Source: an uncultured bacterium | GTDB taxonomy: Bacteria; Bacillota; Clostridia; Lachnospirales; Lachnospiraceae | NCBI GenBank assembly: GCA_905215625.1 | Contig: CAJMQQ010000013.1 | Span: 1-52,362 of the forward strand | Direction: 5' to 3' | Length of the DNA stretch: 52,362 nt | Shown here: positions 42,322-49,643 of the stretch, piece after piece | Position numbering within the stretch: position 1 is the stretch's first letter | Layout of the letters: every line of letters begins with the position of its first letter | Notes under the pieces: model-generated | What the model was told of the DNA's origin: nothing | Database searches by the model: none | Seen by the model: the letters and a program-made list of their open reading frames with translations, nothing else | Translations under genes and position numbers: made by a program

Positions 42322-43773
42322 CTACTCTCTATGCATCGAGAACTGATCCATTGGATAGTTCTTTAAGTTTTCCAATACCTTTCTGCCGTCTGCAGCAGCA
42401 ATCAGGGTATCTCTATCCTTCTTTGCCTCATTCTCTGCTTTGTGTTTGCTTGGGCCGCCGACACAGCCTCCAATACAAGCCATACCTTCAATGAAGTCTT
42501 CCGGCAGTCTTCCTAATTTCAGAAGAAGCAGGGCCTTTTTGCACTCTGCGCCGCCGCTGCAGGCTGCAACCTTCGGCTGGATGTCCTCTCCCATTTCCTT
42601 AAAGCACTCTAATACTGCGGAGGTTACGCCGCCGCCGTTTCCAAAACGCTTGCCAAATACAGAACTTTCTTGATAGTTGTTTTCTTCTGGCTCTAATTCA
42701 ACATCCTTTGCACGAAGCATTGCGCGAAGTTCTCCAAAAGTCATGGCATAGTCTGCGTTGTCCTTAATGTTCAAATCCAGAGTCTCGCTCTTCTTGGCAA
42801 TACACGGACCGATAAATACCGTAATCACGCCAGGACGTACCGTTTTTAAATAACGGGAAACGGCACACATCGGAGAAACGGTAGTAGACATATTTTCCAG
42901 GAGTTCTGGGAAATGCTGTTTAATCATATTTACAAAAGCAGGACAGCAGGAAGTCGTCATTTTCTTGCCTTCCTTATAAGCCTCTGCCCACTCCTCAGCC
43001 TCATAAGCAGCGGTCATGTCTCCGCCTAATCCAACTTCTACCATATCAGCAAATCCCACTTTCTTTAAAGCAGTCTTTAAACTTGCCATGGTAATATCTT
43101 TGCCAAACTGACCCTCTGTTGCCGGAGCTACCATCGCTACAACATCTTTGCCAGCTTTAATCAGATTAATCACGTCTACCAGAAACGTTTTGGAACCAAT
43201 CGCGCCAAATGGACAACTATGGATGCAGGCGCCGCACTGGATACATTTCTTTTCATCAATCTGACAGATACCGTACTCATCATACGTGATCGCATCTACC
43301 GGACATACCTTCTTACAAGGCCGTTCCAGATGTGCAATCGCATTGTAAGGACAAGCCTGGGCGCATTTTCCGCACTCTTTACACTTCGACGGATCGATAT
43401 GTGCTCTGTGCTGGCCCATTGTAATCGCGCCGAAATGACAGGAATTCTGACAAGCCTTTCCCATACACTTTCGACAGTTATCCGTTACAATATAGGAAGC
43501 AATGGGACACTCCTCGCAGGCTGCATTAATTACCTGAACTACATTTTTGGACTCATGTCCAATTGGACATTGTCCCTCTGCCAGACGTACCCTCTGCTTA
43601 ATAATCTCTCTCTCTTTATAGATACAGCAGCGATACTGCGCCTGCGGACCAGGAATCATCTCATATGGAATCTGGCCCCGTTCTTCCTCCAGAGTTCCTT
43701 CCCAAGCCTTTTTTGCCACTTCATACAGAACGTCATGCTTCAAACGTAAAATAGTTGCGTCATTGGTAATCAT
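42322..43773 (-). CDS. Monomeric [FeFe] hydrogenase, group-B-like
   Basis: A 483-residue protein. An N-terminal region of about 100 residues carries extra cysteines (CPIGHESK, CEECP). Three ferredoxin-type 4Fe-4S motifs follow (CRKCMGKACQNSC, CKECGKCAQACP, CIQCGACIHSCP). The H domain has L1 TTSCCPAF (Cys276/277), L2 IGPCIAKKSE (Cys324) and L3 MACIGGCVGGPSK (Cys433/437). The CIGGCVGG form of L3 is usual in group B enzymes, whose role is not settled. It ends the operon headed by the 2Fe-2S protein, 21 bases after the SpoIIE-type phosphatase. Confidence 0.9.
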   Translation of the reverse strand: MITNDATILRLKHDVLYEVAKKAWEGTLEEERGQIPYEMIPGPQAQYRCCIYKEREIIKQRVRLAEGQCPIGHESKNVVQVINAACEECPIASYIVTDNCRKCMGKACQNSCHFGAITMGQHRAHIDPSKCKECGKCAQACPYNAIAHLERPCKKVCPVDAITYDEYGICQIDEKKCIQCGACIHSCPFGAIGSKTFLVDVINLIKAGKDVVAMVAPATEGQFGKDITMASLKTALKKVGFADMVEVGLGGDMTAAYEAEEWAEAYKEGKKMTTSCCPAFVNMIKQHFPELLENMSTTVSPMCAVSRYLKTVRPGVITVFIGPCIAKKSETLDLNIKDNADYAMTFGELRAMLRAKDVELEPEENNYQESSVFGKRFGNGGGVTSAVLECFKEMGEDIQPKVAACSGGAECKKALLLLKLGRLPEDFIEGMACIGGCVGGPSKHKAENEAKKDRDTLIAAADGRKVLENLKNYPMDQFSMHRE

Positions 43774-43794
43774 AATTTTCCTCCTGTTAACCTG

Positions 43795-44973
43795 TTAATA
43801 ATAAGTAACAGTAACCTTTTTGCCCATCTCTTCGATAGCACGCTTTAACTGCTCCACCAGATTCTGCCGAATGCCCAAATCAAAGGGCAGATTCGGATTC
43901 TGATAGGCGCTGTTAATCGCTTTCCCCACAAACATATGTACTTCTGTACAATCTTCAATCAGCATCTTCGCCACCATAGATGCCCCATTTTTCTTGTCCA
44001 GCTCTAAAAAGAAATCCTCGTTAATCGTCTCATTCTTCACATAGCGCCGGATTAGGTGCAGCACCCGATTTAATGTCAGGACGCCTTCTGTCACCAGATC
44101 CACACCCTCTATATATGCAATGGGCGGAATCTCCGGATCCACATATTCCAATGATACATCCAGCTCTTTATCCAGCACCCTGGCCACAATCGTGGAACTG
44201 GTGCCTCCGCTGACAATTTTCTTTGCTGTATCATCGGACATGAAATCCCGAACCATCCGCACATCATCTGCCGGATTGCTGGCCGGTCCCGTCATCAAGT
44301 GTACCGGCTTGCTGTCAATAATCCGCATTACGGCAACGGTTGTATCATCTCCTGGCCGGAACTGATAAAGTTCGTCGCAGGCATGGCACAAAGCCCCTGC
44401 CAGACGGGTTGCAGAAATAGTGCGGTAATATTCTTTTACCGCATATTTGGCAATATCTTCCCACAACCATCCAAAATTCAGCAGTTCCCCCACTCCTGCA
44501 TGGATGGTCCCGTCGCTCATTAAAATCAGGGCGTCGCCTTTTTTTACTTTAAAACGGAATTCATTGATTTTCTTTCCTTCTACTTCCCGGATATCCCTAG
44601 GAATTTCCTGCAGTACCCCATCCCGGATAAAAATACATCCTGGATTGTCAAACTCCACCAGGTAGGCATCTCCGTTATGGAATACCTGAAGAATACTGAA
44701 CGTCGAATACGCCACCTGGCGCACCTGGCAGACTGGAAGGGTCTGGACTATGGTATCCACACACTCTTCCAGGGTCGCCCCATTTAAAAACATGGTTCCC
44801 AGGATTTTAGAAGTCAAAGTAGCCAGAATATTGGCTTTTACCCCGCTTCCCATTCCGTCTGCCAGAATCATAATGTTAGAGTCTTCTGTCTCCAGCATTT
44901 CTACTTTATCGCCGCACAAAATCTCAGTAAATTTATTCAGGCTTTTATAAGCAACGTCTACGGTAATTCCCAT
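43795..44973 (-). CDS. SpoIIE-type protein phosphatase with extra C-terminal domain
   Basis: A 392-residue protein. Residues 1 to about 220 form a SpoIIE/PP2C phosphatase with metal-binding aspartates in ILADGMGSG (Asp39), ILMSDGTIHAG (Asp154) and GDDTTVAV (Asp209/210). Residues 220-392 form a separate domain (PASNPADDVRMVRDFMSDD..., DLVTEGVLTLNRVL) that I do not recognise but which recurs with hydrogenase sensors. There are no membrane helices, unlike sporulation SpoIIE. It should remove phosphate from Ser or Thr of a partner protein. Its ATG overlaps the stop of the PAS-containing hydrogenase-like sensor by one base, a tight coupling that suggests the sensor controls it. Confidence 0.88.
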   Translation of the reverse strand: MGITVDVAYKSLNKFTEILCGDKVEMLETEDSNIMILADGMGSGVKANILATLTSKILGTMFLNGATLEECVDTIVQTLPVCQVRQVAYSTFSILQVFHNGDAYLVEFDNPGCIFIRDGVLQEIPRDIREVEGKKINEFRFKVKKGDALILMSDGTIHAGVGELLNFGWLWEDIAKYAVKEYYRTISATRLAGALCHACDELYQFRPGDDTTVAVMRIIDSKPVHLMTGPASNPADDVRMVRDFMSDDTAKKIVSGGTSSTIVARVLDKELDVSLEYVDPEIPPIAYIEGVDLVTEGVLTLNRVLHLIRRYVKNETINEDFFLELDKKNGASMVAKMLIEDCTEVHMFVGKAINSAYQNPNLPFDLGIRQNLVEQLKRAIEEMGKKVTVTYY

Positions 44974-46706
44974 TATCGGACCTCGCTTTCACTGCCGTCC
45001 TCCAGAAGTGATCTGCACAGCTTGGTCAGCGTCGTTTTGGTCTCCGCTGTCGTCTCGCCCAACAGTCCGGCAATTTCCTGAGCTACCATCATCTGCTTGT
45101 GAATGACCTTCTGAGCCAGATCAATGGTATCTAATTTCTTATCATACTCTTCTTTGGCTTGTTCTTCCTGTTTGGTTATGTCAATAAACGTAGCCAGAAC
45201 TGCGTCTTCTTTTTCTATGTAAACGATATTCTGAAGGGTTGCCAGATTATATTCAGAATAAGTTACTTTCTTTCCATGAATATTCTGTCTGGTGTCAAAT
45301 ACCCACTGGAAATCTGACGGATCAATATATTCAAATAAATAGGTATGAAGCATTTCTTCCCTGGTCTTTCCAAAATACTGCTCTGCAATATTGGAACACT
45401 CCAGAATCTGCATTTCCCTGTCTACAATCAAAACAATATTCGGAGACGTCTCCATAACCAGATTGGATAATGACTCGGCTTTGCTGTGCATATAAGGAAT
45501 ACACATGGTAAGCTCTGCCTTTTTCTGGAATACTGCAATGGCTTTGTCCCGGCAGGTCGGGTATCCGCAGGCACTGCAGTTTAACTCGTCTTCCGGTTTA
45601 TTTTTGCCAATCATCCGCAAAATCTGCTGAATCTGTTCTTCCGTCGGCATCGGATCATCTGGCGATTTATCCTCAAAAACTTTCCGGAACGAAAGTCCCT
45701 CTGCCATTTCTGTCATTTTGGATTCATCCGGCGCCTCTTTTGGAATGGTTTCTTCCATTTTCAGCTTTACCTTAAATCTGGAAATGCTCTTATCATTGAC
45801 CGTCGGCCCCTTGATACATCCGCCGGCGCACATATTCATTTCGATAAAGCAGCCGGAAATCTCTCCTCGAACCATGCTTTCACACAATTCCATACAGTTT
45901 GCCGTTCCATGAACGTAAAACTTCTTATATTGATCGACTTTCTTTTCCGAAGCCAGCACCGAACTCATTACTCCGCTGGTAACCGGATACAAGCGGTTGA
46001 CCTTTGGATCCAGCTTTTCAAATGGAATATCCTCACAGTCAGAAATGGTAATTTCTTCTTCTGCCAGCCATTTCTCAATATCATTAAAATTAAGCACTGC
46101 ATTAATATAACCAGGATGTCTGGGATCGGCTGCCTCTTTTTTCTTGGCGATACATGGACCAATAAAAACGATTCTGGCATCAGATCCATATTCTTTCCGG
46201 AGAATCATACCATGCGCTACCATGGGCGAAACTACCGGCGCCATATAAGGAACCAGACTTGGATAATAAATTTCAATCAAATCATTAATACTTGGGCAGC
46301 AGGTCGTAATGATGTTTTCCATCTGCCCTTCTTCCAGCAGGCGGTTGTACTCAGCCGTTACAAAGGCCGCGCCTTCTGAAGTCTCCCTGACATCTGTAAA
46401 TCCCAGTTTTCTCAAAGCAGCGTTAACCTGTCCTAACGAATTATAATTTAACAGTCCCATATAGGACGGCGCAATGGACGCAATTACCGTCTCGCCCCTG
46501 TGAATCATATACTGAACCTTATCCAGATCACTTACCAGAGTCTTGGCAGATTGAGGACAGACCTGAAGACAGTGGCCGCAAAGAACGCATTTTTCCGGAA
46601 TAATCTCTGCCCGCTCATTTTTAATCATAATTGCTTTTACATCGCAGTAGCGGACACACTTATAGCAATGCTTACATTTAGTCCCCTTAAAGTCAATTAT
46701 GTTCAT
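44973..46706 (-). CDS. Hydrogenase-like Fe-S sensor with PAS domain
   Basis: A 577-residue soluble protein. Two ferredoxin motifs lie at 11-21 and 40-50 (CKHCYKCVRYC, CVLCGHCLQVC). The H-cluster-type domain has TTCCPS (Cys136/137), GPCIAKKK (Cys185) and NMCAGGCIKG (Cys293/297). An Fe-S domain (CSACGYPTC, about 377-402) precedes a PAS domain at about 412-515 and a C-terminal coiled coil. It has no kinase domain, so output is probably through the overlapping SpoIIE-type phosphatase. Unlike the sensor at 16.4 kb, it keeps Cys before the L1 ligand. Probable signal: H2 or redox state (inferred). Confidence 0.87.
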   Translation of the reverse strand: MNIIDFKGTKCKHCYKCVRYCDVKAIMIKNERAEIIPEKCVLCGHCLQVCPQSAKTLVSDLDKVQYMIHRGETVIASIAPSYMGLLNYNSLGQVNAALRKLGFTDVRETSEGAAFVTAEYNRLLEEGQMENIITTCCPSINDLIEIYYPSLVPYMAPVVSPMVAHGMILRKEYGSDARIVFIGPCIAKKKEAADPRHPGYINAVLNFNDIEKWLAEEEITISDCEDIPFEKLDPKVNRLYPVTSGVMSSVLASEKKVDQYKKFYVHGTANCMELCESMVRGEISGCFIEMNMCAGGCIKGPTVNDKSISRFKVKLKMEETIPKEAPDESKMTEMAEGLSFRKVFEDKSPDDPMPTEEQIQQILRMIGKNKPEDELNCSACGYPTCRDKAIAVFQKKAELTMCIPYMHSKAESLSNLVMETSPNIVLIVDREMQILECSNIAEQYFGKTREEMLHTYLFEYIDPSDFQWVFDTRQNIHGKKVTYSEYNLATLQNIVYIEKEDAVLATFIDITKQEEQAKEEYDKKLDTIDLAQKVIHKQMMVAQEIAGLLGETTAETKTTLTKLCRSLLEDGSESEVR

Positions 46707-46709
46707 CTG

Positions 46710-46949
46710 CTACAGCCTCCCTAAAATTTCCTTTTCAAAAAAGGCTTCTGTATTCTCTGGCTGTACCGAAAACAGTGTGCCGTCTACGGTCACACAAACC
46801 CCATTCACACAGTTTCCACTGCAGAATGCTCCATTCAAATCCACTTTTCCATTTAAACCATTCTGAGATACTAAGCTCTGCAGTTTCTGGATAATCTCTC
46901 TGGATCCCTTTAAATGGCACGCACTCCCAATACAAATCGTAACCTTCAT
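46710..46949 (-). CDS. Small thioredoxin-like 2Fe-2S ferredoxin
   Basis: A 79-residue NuoE-C-terminal-like ferredoxin: CIGSACHLKGSREI with the first cysteine pair, and GAFCSGNCVNGVCVTV with the second pair plus one extra Cys. It should hand electrons to or from the hydrogenase-like proteins downstream. The start at 46949 (MKVTICIG) is used because GGGAGG lies in place; longer readings add an unrelated N-terminus. First gene of the four-gene operon. Confidence 0.85.
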   Translation of the reverse strand: MKVTICIGSACHLKGSREIIQKLQSLVSQNGLNGKVDLNGAFCSGNCVNGVCVTVDGTLFSVQPENTEAFFEKEILGRL

Positions 46950-47008
46950 CGCATTTCCTCCCGTTCTTTCTAAACGTGGCACGAGCATCATACGCCCGAT
47001 TTTCTTCT

Positions 47009-47037
47009 ATTATCTCACATTGTGATATTATTATCAA
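47009..47037 (-). promoter_or_regulatory. Promoter of the second hydrogenase operon
   Basis: On the minus strand TTGATA (47032-47037), a 17-base spacer and GATAAT (47009-47014); both boxes match 5/6. It overlaps a palindrome. Confidence 0.7.
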
Positions 47038-47044
47038 TCACAAT
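47019..47044. promoter_or_regulatory. Operator-like palindrome in the second hydrogenase promoter
   Basis: ATTGTGAT, ten bases, ATCACAAT: a perfect 8-bp inverted repeat covering the -35 box and part of the spacer. The half-site TTGTGA is that of Rex operators, but the spacing is six bases longer than in the usual Rex box. Confidence 0.6.
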
Positions 47045-47078
47045 TTAGAAGTTTTAACAGATTTCAAACCACTATCCT

Positions 47079-47582
47079 TTAATACCTCCTGATTTTATCC
47101 TCACTGTCGTCTGTACTTTTATCAATGGATTTAATTACCACATAATATCCGCTGTTATTTCCAACCTGAACGAATACCCGCTCTCCGGCTTTGTGTTTAA
47201 AGATTGCCTTTCCTAAAGGTGATTCCGTACTGATTTTATTTTCCAGGGAATTCTCCCGGATAGTAGTAACAATTTTATAAACTTCCGTTTCGTCATCTTC
47301 CTCAAAATACAGTTCTACGGTATTGTTCATTCCCACTTCATCGTCTGCAGAATCTTCTGAAATTACCTGGGCCGTACGAACCATTTTTTCCAGATACCGG
47401 ATCCGGCTTTCGTTCTGGTTTTTATCTTTCTTTGCTGCATGGTATTCAAAATTTTCGCTTAAATCTCCATGGGCTCTGGCCTCTTTCACTGCTTCCAGCG
47501 CTTCTTTTCGTACCACCAGTTTCCTATATTCAATTTCTTCTTCCATTTTCTTAATGTCGCTTTGCGTTAGTTTATCATGCAT
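47079..47582 (-). CDS. greA: GreA/GreB-family transcription elongation factor
   Basis: A 167-residue Gre factor that rescues backtracked RNA polymerase. The N-terminal coiled coil has the tip motif ARAHGDLSENFEYHAAK (about 35-51), with the catalytic Asp and Glu. The C-terminal FKBP-like domain has STESPLGKAIFKHKAGERVFVQV. A short charged tail (DKSTDDSEDKIRRY) is slightly longer than usual. It is monocistronic, downstream of a small HTH gene with its own terminator. Confidence 0.92.
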   Translation of the reverse strand: MHDKLTQSDIKKMEEEIEYRKLVVRKEALEAVKEARAHGDLSENFEYHAAKKDKNQNESRIRYLEKMVRTAQVISEDSADDEVGMNNTVELYFEEDDETEVYKIVTTIRENSLENKISTESPLGKAIFKHKAGERVFVQVGNNSGYYVVIKSIDKSTDDSEDKIRRY

Positions 47583-47632
47583 ACTGTTTCACTCCTCAAT
47601 ACCCCTATTCATTGTCTATTTTCATTATAATA

Positions 47633-47665
47633 CAAAAAGACCCCGGAAAAAAGACTTTTCCAGAG
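47633..47665 (-). terminator. Terminator of the small HTH gene
   Basis: Minus-strand CTCTGGAAAA and TTTTCCGGGG form a 10-bp stem (with G-U pairs) around GTCTT, followed by TCTTTTTG, directly after the stop. Confidence 0.8.
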
Positions 47666-47667
47666 CT

Positions 47668-47883
47668 TTACTCATTATCCTTCACATATTCTATTATATC
47701 TTGTATTTCACATTGAAAATATTCACACAATTTACAGACTAGATTTGCATCAATTCTCTGAAATTCATCTCTGCAATAACGATTAAAATTCGCCCGCGGA
47801 ATATCCAAATCCTTACACACTCTATTTTTACTGATTCCTGCTTTCTCCATTAATTCATTGATCCTCATATGCAGATGTCCCAT
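47668..47883 (-). CDS. Small Cro/C1-type helix-turn-helix regulator
   Basis: A 71-residue single-domain DNA-binding protein: INELMEKAGISKNRVCKDLDIPRANFNRYCRDEFQRIDANLVCKLCEYFQCEIQDIIEY, the common HTH_26 layout. Start at ATG 47883 with GGTGAG upstream; an internal Met at codon 6 is possible. It diverges from the hypothetical gene at 47989 across a nested palindrome, its likely operator. A minus-strand TATAAT at 47906-47911 should be its promoter. Confidence 0.8.
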   Translation of the reverse strand: MGHLHMRINELMEKAGISKNRVCKDLDIPRANFNRYCRDEFQRIDANLVCKLCEYFQCEIQDIIEYVKDNE

Positions 47884-47938
47884 AATCTCACCACCCTATA
47901 AGGAAATTATATCCAGGAAATCTTTTTCTGGTAATTCA

Positions 47939-47961
47939 CTATATAACGAGTTATTATATAG
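47939..47961. promoter_or_regulatory. Palindrome between the divergent HTH and hypothetical genes
   Basis: CTATATAA, seven bases, TTATATAG, with an internal off-centre ATAAC-GA-GTTAT repeat. This is a plausible binding site for the small HTH regulator. Confidence 0.5.
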
Positions 47962-47988
47962 TTAGATTATCCGAATTAGGAGGTTATT

Positions 47989-48366
47989 ATGCATCCATCA
48001 CACAGATTATTTCTAAAAAAACTAAAGAATTTTGAAAATTCTTTTAACAAAGTCCCCATTCCGCGAAGAATCCAGCAAATCCACAGTTGTTACTATGCTT
48101 TAAAATTATTTTGCAGGGAAACATCTGCCTCATGCCAGATAACATATGAATCCGATTCTGTTTCTATCCGGATCGTCAGTCAGAATCTTCTGGTCTCCGA
48201 TGAACTTCCTAAAGTCCAATGGCTGTTTCGAAATGCCAATTTGATTGAGATTTCCAAACACAAAGAAGGGATTGTAACTGAATTGTGGTTTCGCTGCTGG
48301 AAGCTGAAACCATATAAGAAGACGTTTTCTGGCAGAAAGTTTCCTATACAACAAAAAAAGTCTTGA
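47989..48366 (+). CDS. Hypothetical basic protein
   Basis: A 125-residue protein with a perfect TTAGGAGG ribosome site. It is strongly basic at both ends (RLFLKKLKNFEN; KLKPYKKTFSGRKFPIQQKKS), with an alpha/beta middle (SVSIRIVSQNLLVSDELPKVQWLFRNANLIEISK). No signal peptide or membrane helix. Family not recognised. Divergent from the small HTH gene. Its stop lies inside the bidirectional terminator at 48355-48382, and the attachment-site remnant begins 20 bases later, so it is the last chromosomal gene before the integrated element. Confidence 0.65.
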   Translation: MHPSHRLFLKKLKNFENSFNKVPIPRRIQQIHSCYYALKLFCRETSASCQITYESDSVSIRIVSQNLLVSDELPKVQWLFRNANLIEISKHKEGIVTELWFRCWKLKPYKKTFSGRKFPIQQKKS

Positions 48367-48382
48367 ATATTCAAGACTTTTT
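48355..48382. terminator. Bidirectional terminator, original tRNA-Leu terminator
   Basis: AAAAAGTCTTGAAT and ATTCAAGACTTTTT form a perfect 14-bp palindrome. The plus-strand T-run ends the hypothetical gene. The minus-strand T-run of seven would have ended tRNA-Leu before the element inserted between them. Confidence 0.88.
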
Positions 48383-48385
48383 AAG

Positions 48386-48408
48386 TGCCGCAGACCGGAA
48401 TCGAACCG
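48386..48408. repeat. Left attachment site (23-bp direct repeat, tRNA-Leu 3' end remnant)
   Basis: Identical over 23 bases to 52273-52295, the 3' end of tRNA-Leu. This is the displaced chromosomal end of the tRNA gene, cut off by integration; the rest of the tRNA is absent here. Confidence 0.92.
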
Positions 48409-48466
48409 TTTTTCTTAATCTCAAATACTGATAGAAAGGGGCTTTGAAGACTTCATCACGGTTGCG

Positions 48467-48486
48467 GTGTTCAAAAAGTGTTCAAA
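48467..48486 (+). promoter_or_regulatory. Left pair of integrase arm-type repeats
   Basis: GTGTTCAAA at 48467-48475 and 48478-48486, 11 bases apart. The same 9-mer is paired at the right end. Probable arm-binding sites of the integrase. Confidence 0.7.
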
Positions 48487-48510
48487 TGTTTGTCGCATAC
48501 AAACTTGAAG

Positions 48511-48828
48511 TTATCTTTTTCCTAATGGCAATGCTATTAAATTTCCCAATAATGCAATAACAGCATATCCAACTACATAAACCCATGCACTTGAGTTATA
48601 AAATATAAATATAGATGGCGCAAACATTATTGCTACAATCAAAATATACCAGAAGTTAAAACCATTCCTAATCCCATAAAAAACAGAGGTTATTAAACAT
48701 ATTAGAGGAATAATTACTAACATAACAATCATTGCACTTCCTGTGTCTTTTATAAACCAAGGAACGATATAAAAATCTATCAGCAACAGTAGGTAGAAAA
48801 CCATGTTCTTTTTTAATTTATCCATCAT
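48511..48828 (-). CDS. Small membrane protein carried by the element
   Basis: A 105-residue hydrophobic protein with about four membrane helices (MVFYLLLLIDFYIVPWF, AMIVMLVIIPLICLITSVFYG, FWYILIVAIMFAPSIFIF, WVYVVGYAVIALLGNLIALPL), ending GKR. AGGATGATG precedes the ATG. It is the only gene on the element with no obvious role in replication, control or integration, so it may be cargo such as an immunity or host-benefit protein. Family not recognised. Confidence 0.65.
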   Translation of the reverse strand: MMDKLKKNMVFYLLLLIDFYIVPWFIKDTGSAMIVMLVIIPLICLITSVFYGIRNGFNFWYILIVAIMFAPSIFIFYNSSAWVYVVGYAVIALLGNLIALPLGKR

Positions 48829-49000
48829 ATCATCATCCTTTCAAATCCCGATTTGTCTGTTTCACATTATACACAGTATAATTCCATTTCACAAAATGTT
48901 CAATCAAAAAAAGTATGCAAGATTTTTATATTTTCTTGGCATACCTCTTATTGCAGTATTTCCTTGTTCGTATTTTCGCAAACTAACGTTCCGCAAGGAT

Positions 49001-49043
49001 GCCCAGTGCGACGGTTCCTAACAGGGCGGCGGGTCGACTGGGC
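49001..49043. other. GC-rich imperfect hairpin, candidate replication origin
   Basis: GCCCAGTGCGAC (49001-49012) pairs with GTCGACTGGGC (49033-49043) with one bulged base around a 20-base GC-rich loop. The surroundings are AT-rich and non-coding, between the membrane protein and the repressor. Such structures serve as double- or single-strand origins in rolling-circle plasmids; the function is inferred. Confidence 0.45.
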
Positions 49044-49067
49044 AAGTGGTCGGCTGAGAAGCATTTT

Positions 49068-49484
49068 CTACTCAACGACATATTTAACGTTTGATTCTCT
49101 CCGTCCCTCATATTTCTCCTGTGCCAACAGTTTATCAAGAAATTCTGACACTTCTTCCATGTCTTCACTGTCTATCAAATCCAGTTTTATCAATACATCA
49201 AGGTCTGTCTGATTCTTCGGTTGTATTGAGATCGGCTGAGATGTATCCACAACCACTTTCAACTGTTTTGTCTTATTTGCTGTTTCAATATCCGTAGTTA
49301 ATCCCATAACGTGGCTTTTACTCACGCCGAATATCTGTGATAATTTTTCCCATATAGATTCATCTCTCGGCGTTCCGTTTCCATTTTCATAGTTCGTAAG
49401 CATACTTTGTGAAATGCCTAATTCTTTTGCAAGTTCCGCAACGGTTATATTCTTTTCTTTCCGCAATTCTTTTATTTTATTCAT
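49068..49484 (-). CDS. XRE-family repressor of the element
   Basis: A 138-residue regulator. The N-terminal HTH (KIKELRKEKNITVAELAKELGISQSMLTNYENGNGTPRDESIWEKLSQIFGVS, 3-55) is of Cro/C1 type. The C-terminal half is helical and acidic (LDVLIKLDLIDSEDMEEVSEFLDKLLAQE). It diverges from the replication-integration genes across two related palindromes, with strong promoters both ways, so it is the likely master repressor. An AAGGAGG site lies upstream of the ATG. Confidence 0.88.
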   Translation of the reverse strand: MNKIKELRKEKNITVAELAKELGISQSMLTNYENGNGTPRDESIWEKLSQIFGVSKSHVMGLTTDIETANKTKQLKVVVDTSQPISIQPKNQTDLDVLIKLDLIDSEDMEEVSEFLDKLLAQEKYEGRRESNVKYVVE

Positions 49485-49506
49485 AGCGAACCTCCTTTAT
49501 AAGCAC

Positions 49507-49535
49507 ATTATATTTCATCAAATTTTCTCTGTCAA
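49507..49535 (-). promoter_or_regulatory. Promoter of the XRE repressor gene
   Basis: Perfect consensus on the minus strand: TTGACA (49530-49535), a 17-base spacer, TATAAT (49507-49512). Confidence 0.88.
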
Positions 49536-49540
49536 TCTTT

Positions 49541-49559
49541 TTATCGGATATTCAGATAT
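49541..49559. promoter_or_regulatory. Second (weaker) XRE operator
   Basis: Matches the 49607-49625 palindrome at 16 of 19 positions and keeps the whole right half-site TCAGATAT. It lies just upstream of the repressor's -35 box. Confidence 0.6.
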
Positions 49560-49565
49560 TTTCTA

Positions 49566-49594
49566 TTGACATTCTGCAATGCTTGTTTTATCAT
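49566..49594 (+). promoter_or_regulatory. Promoter of the replication-integration operon
   Basis: TTGACA (49566-49571), a 17-base spacer and TATCAT (49589-49594). The strong operator lies immediately downstream, over the start of the transcript. Confidence 0.78.
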
Positions 49595-49606
49595 AGGATT
49601 ATCTTA

Positions 49607-49625
49607 ATATCTGATAATCAGATAT
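49607..49625. promoter_or_regulatory. Primary XRE operator
   Basis: ATATCTGATAATCAGATAT: perfect 9-bp arms around one central base, placed between the -10 box and the AAGGAGGTGA ribosome site of the first gene. Confidence 0.72.
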
Positions 49626-49643
49626 TTATAAGGAGGTGAAACG

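Noticed and set aside
47019..47044. Canonical Rex operator
   Set aside because: Half-sites fit Rex, but the inner spacing is six bases too long, so it is reported only as an operator-like palindrome.
48386..48408. Second tRNA gene on the minus strand
   Set aside because: Only the 3' 23 bases match tRNA-Leu; the rest of the tRNA is absent, so it is an attachment-site remnant.
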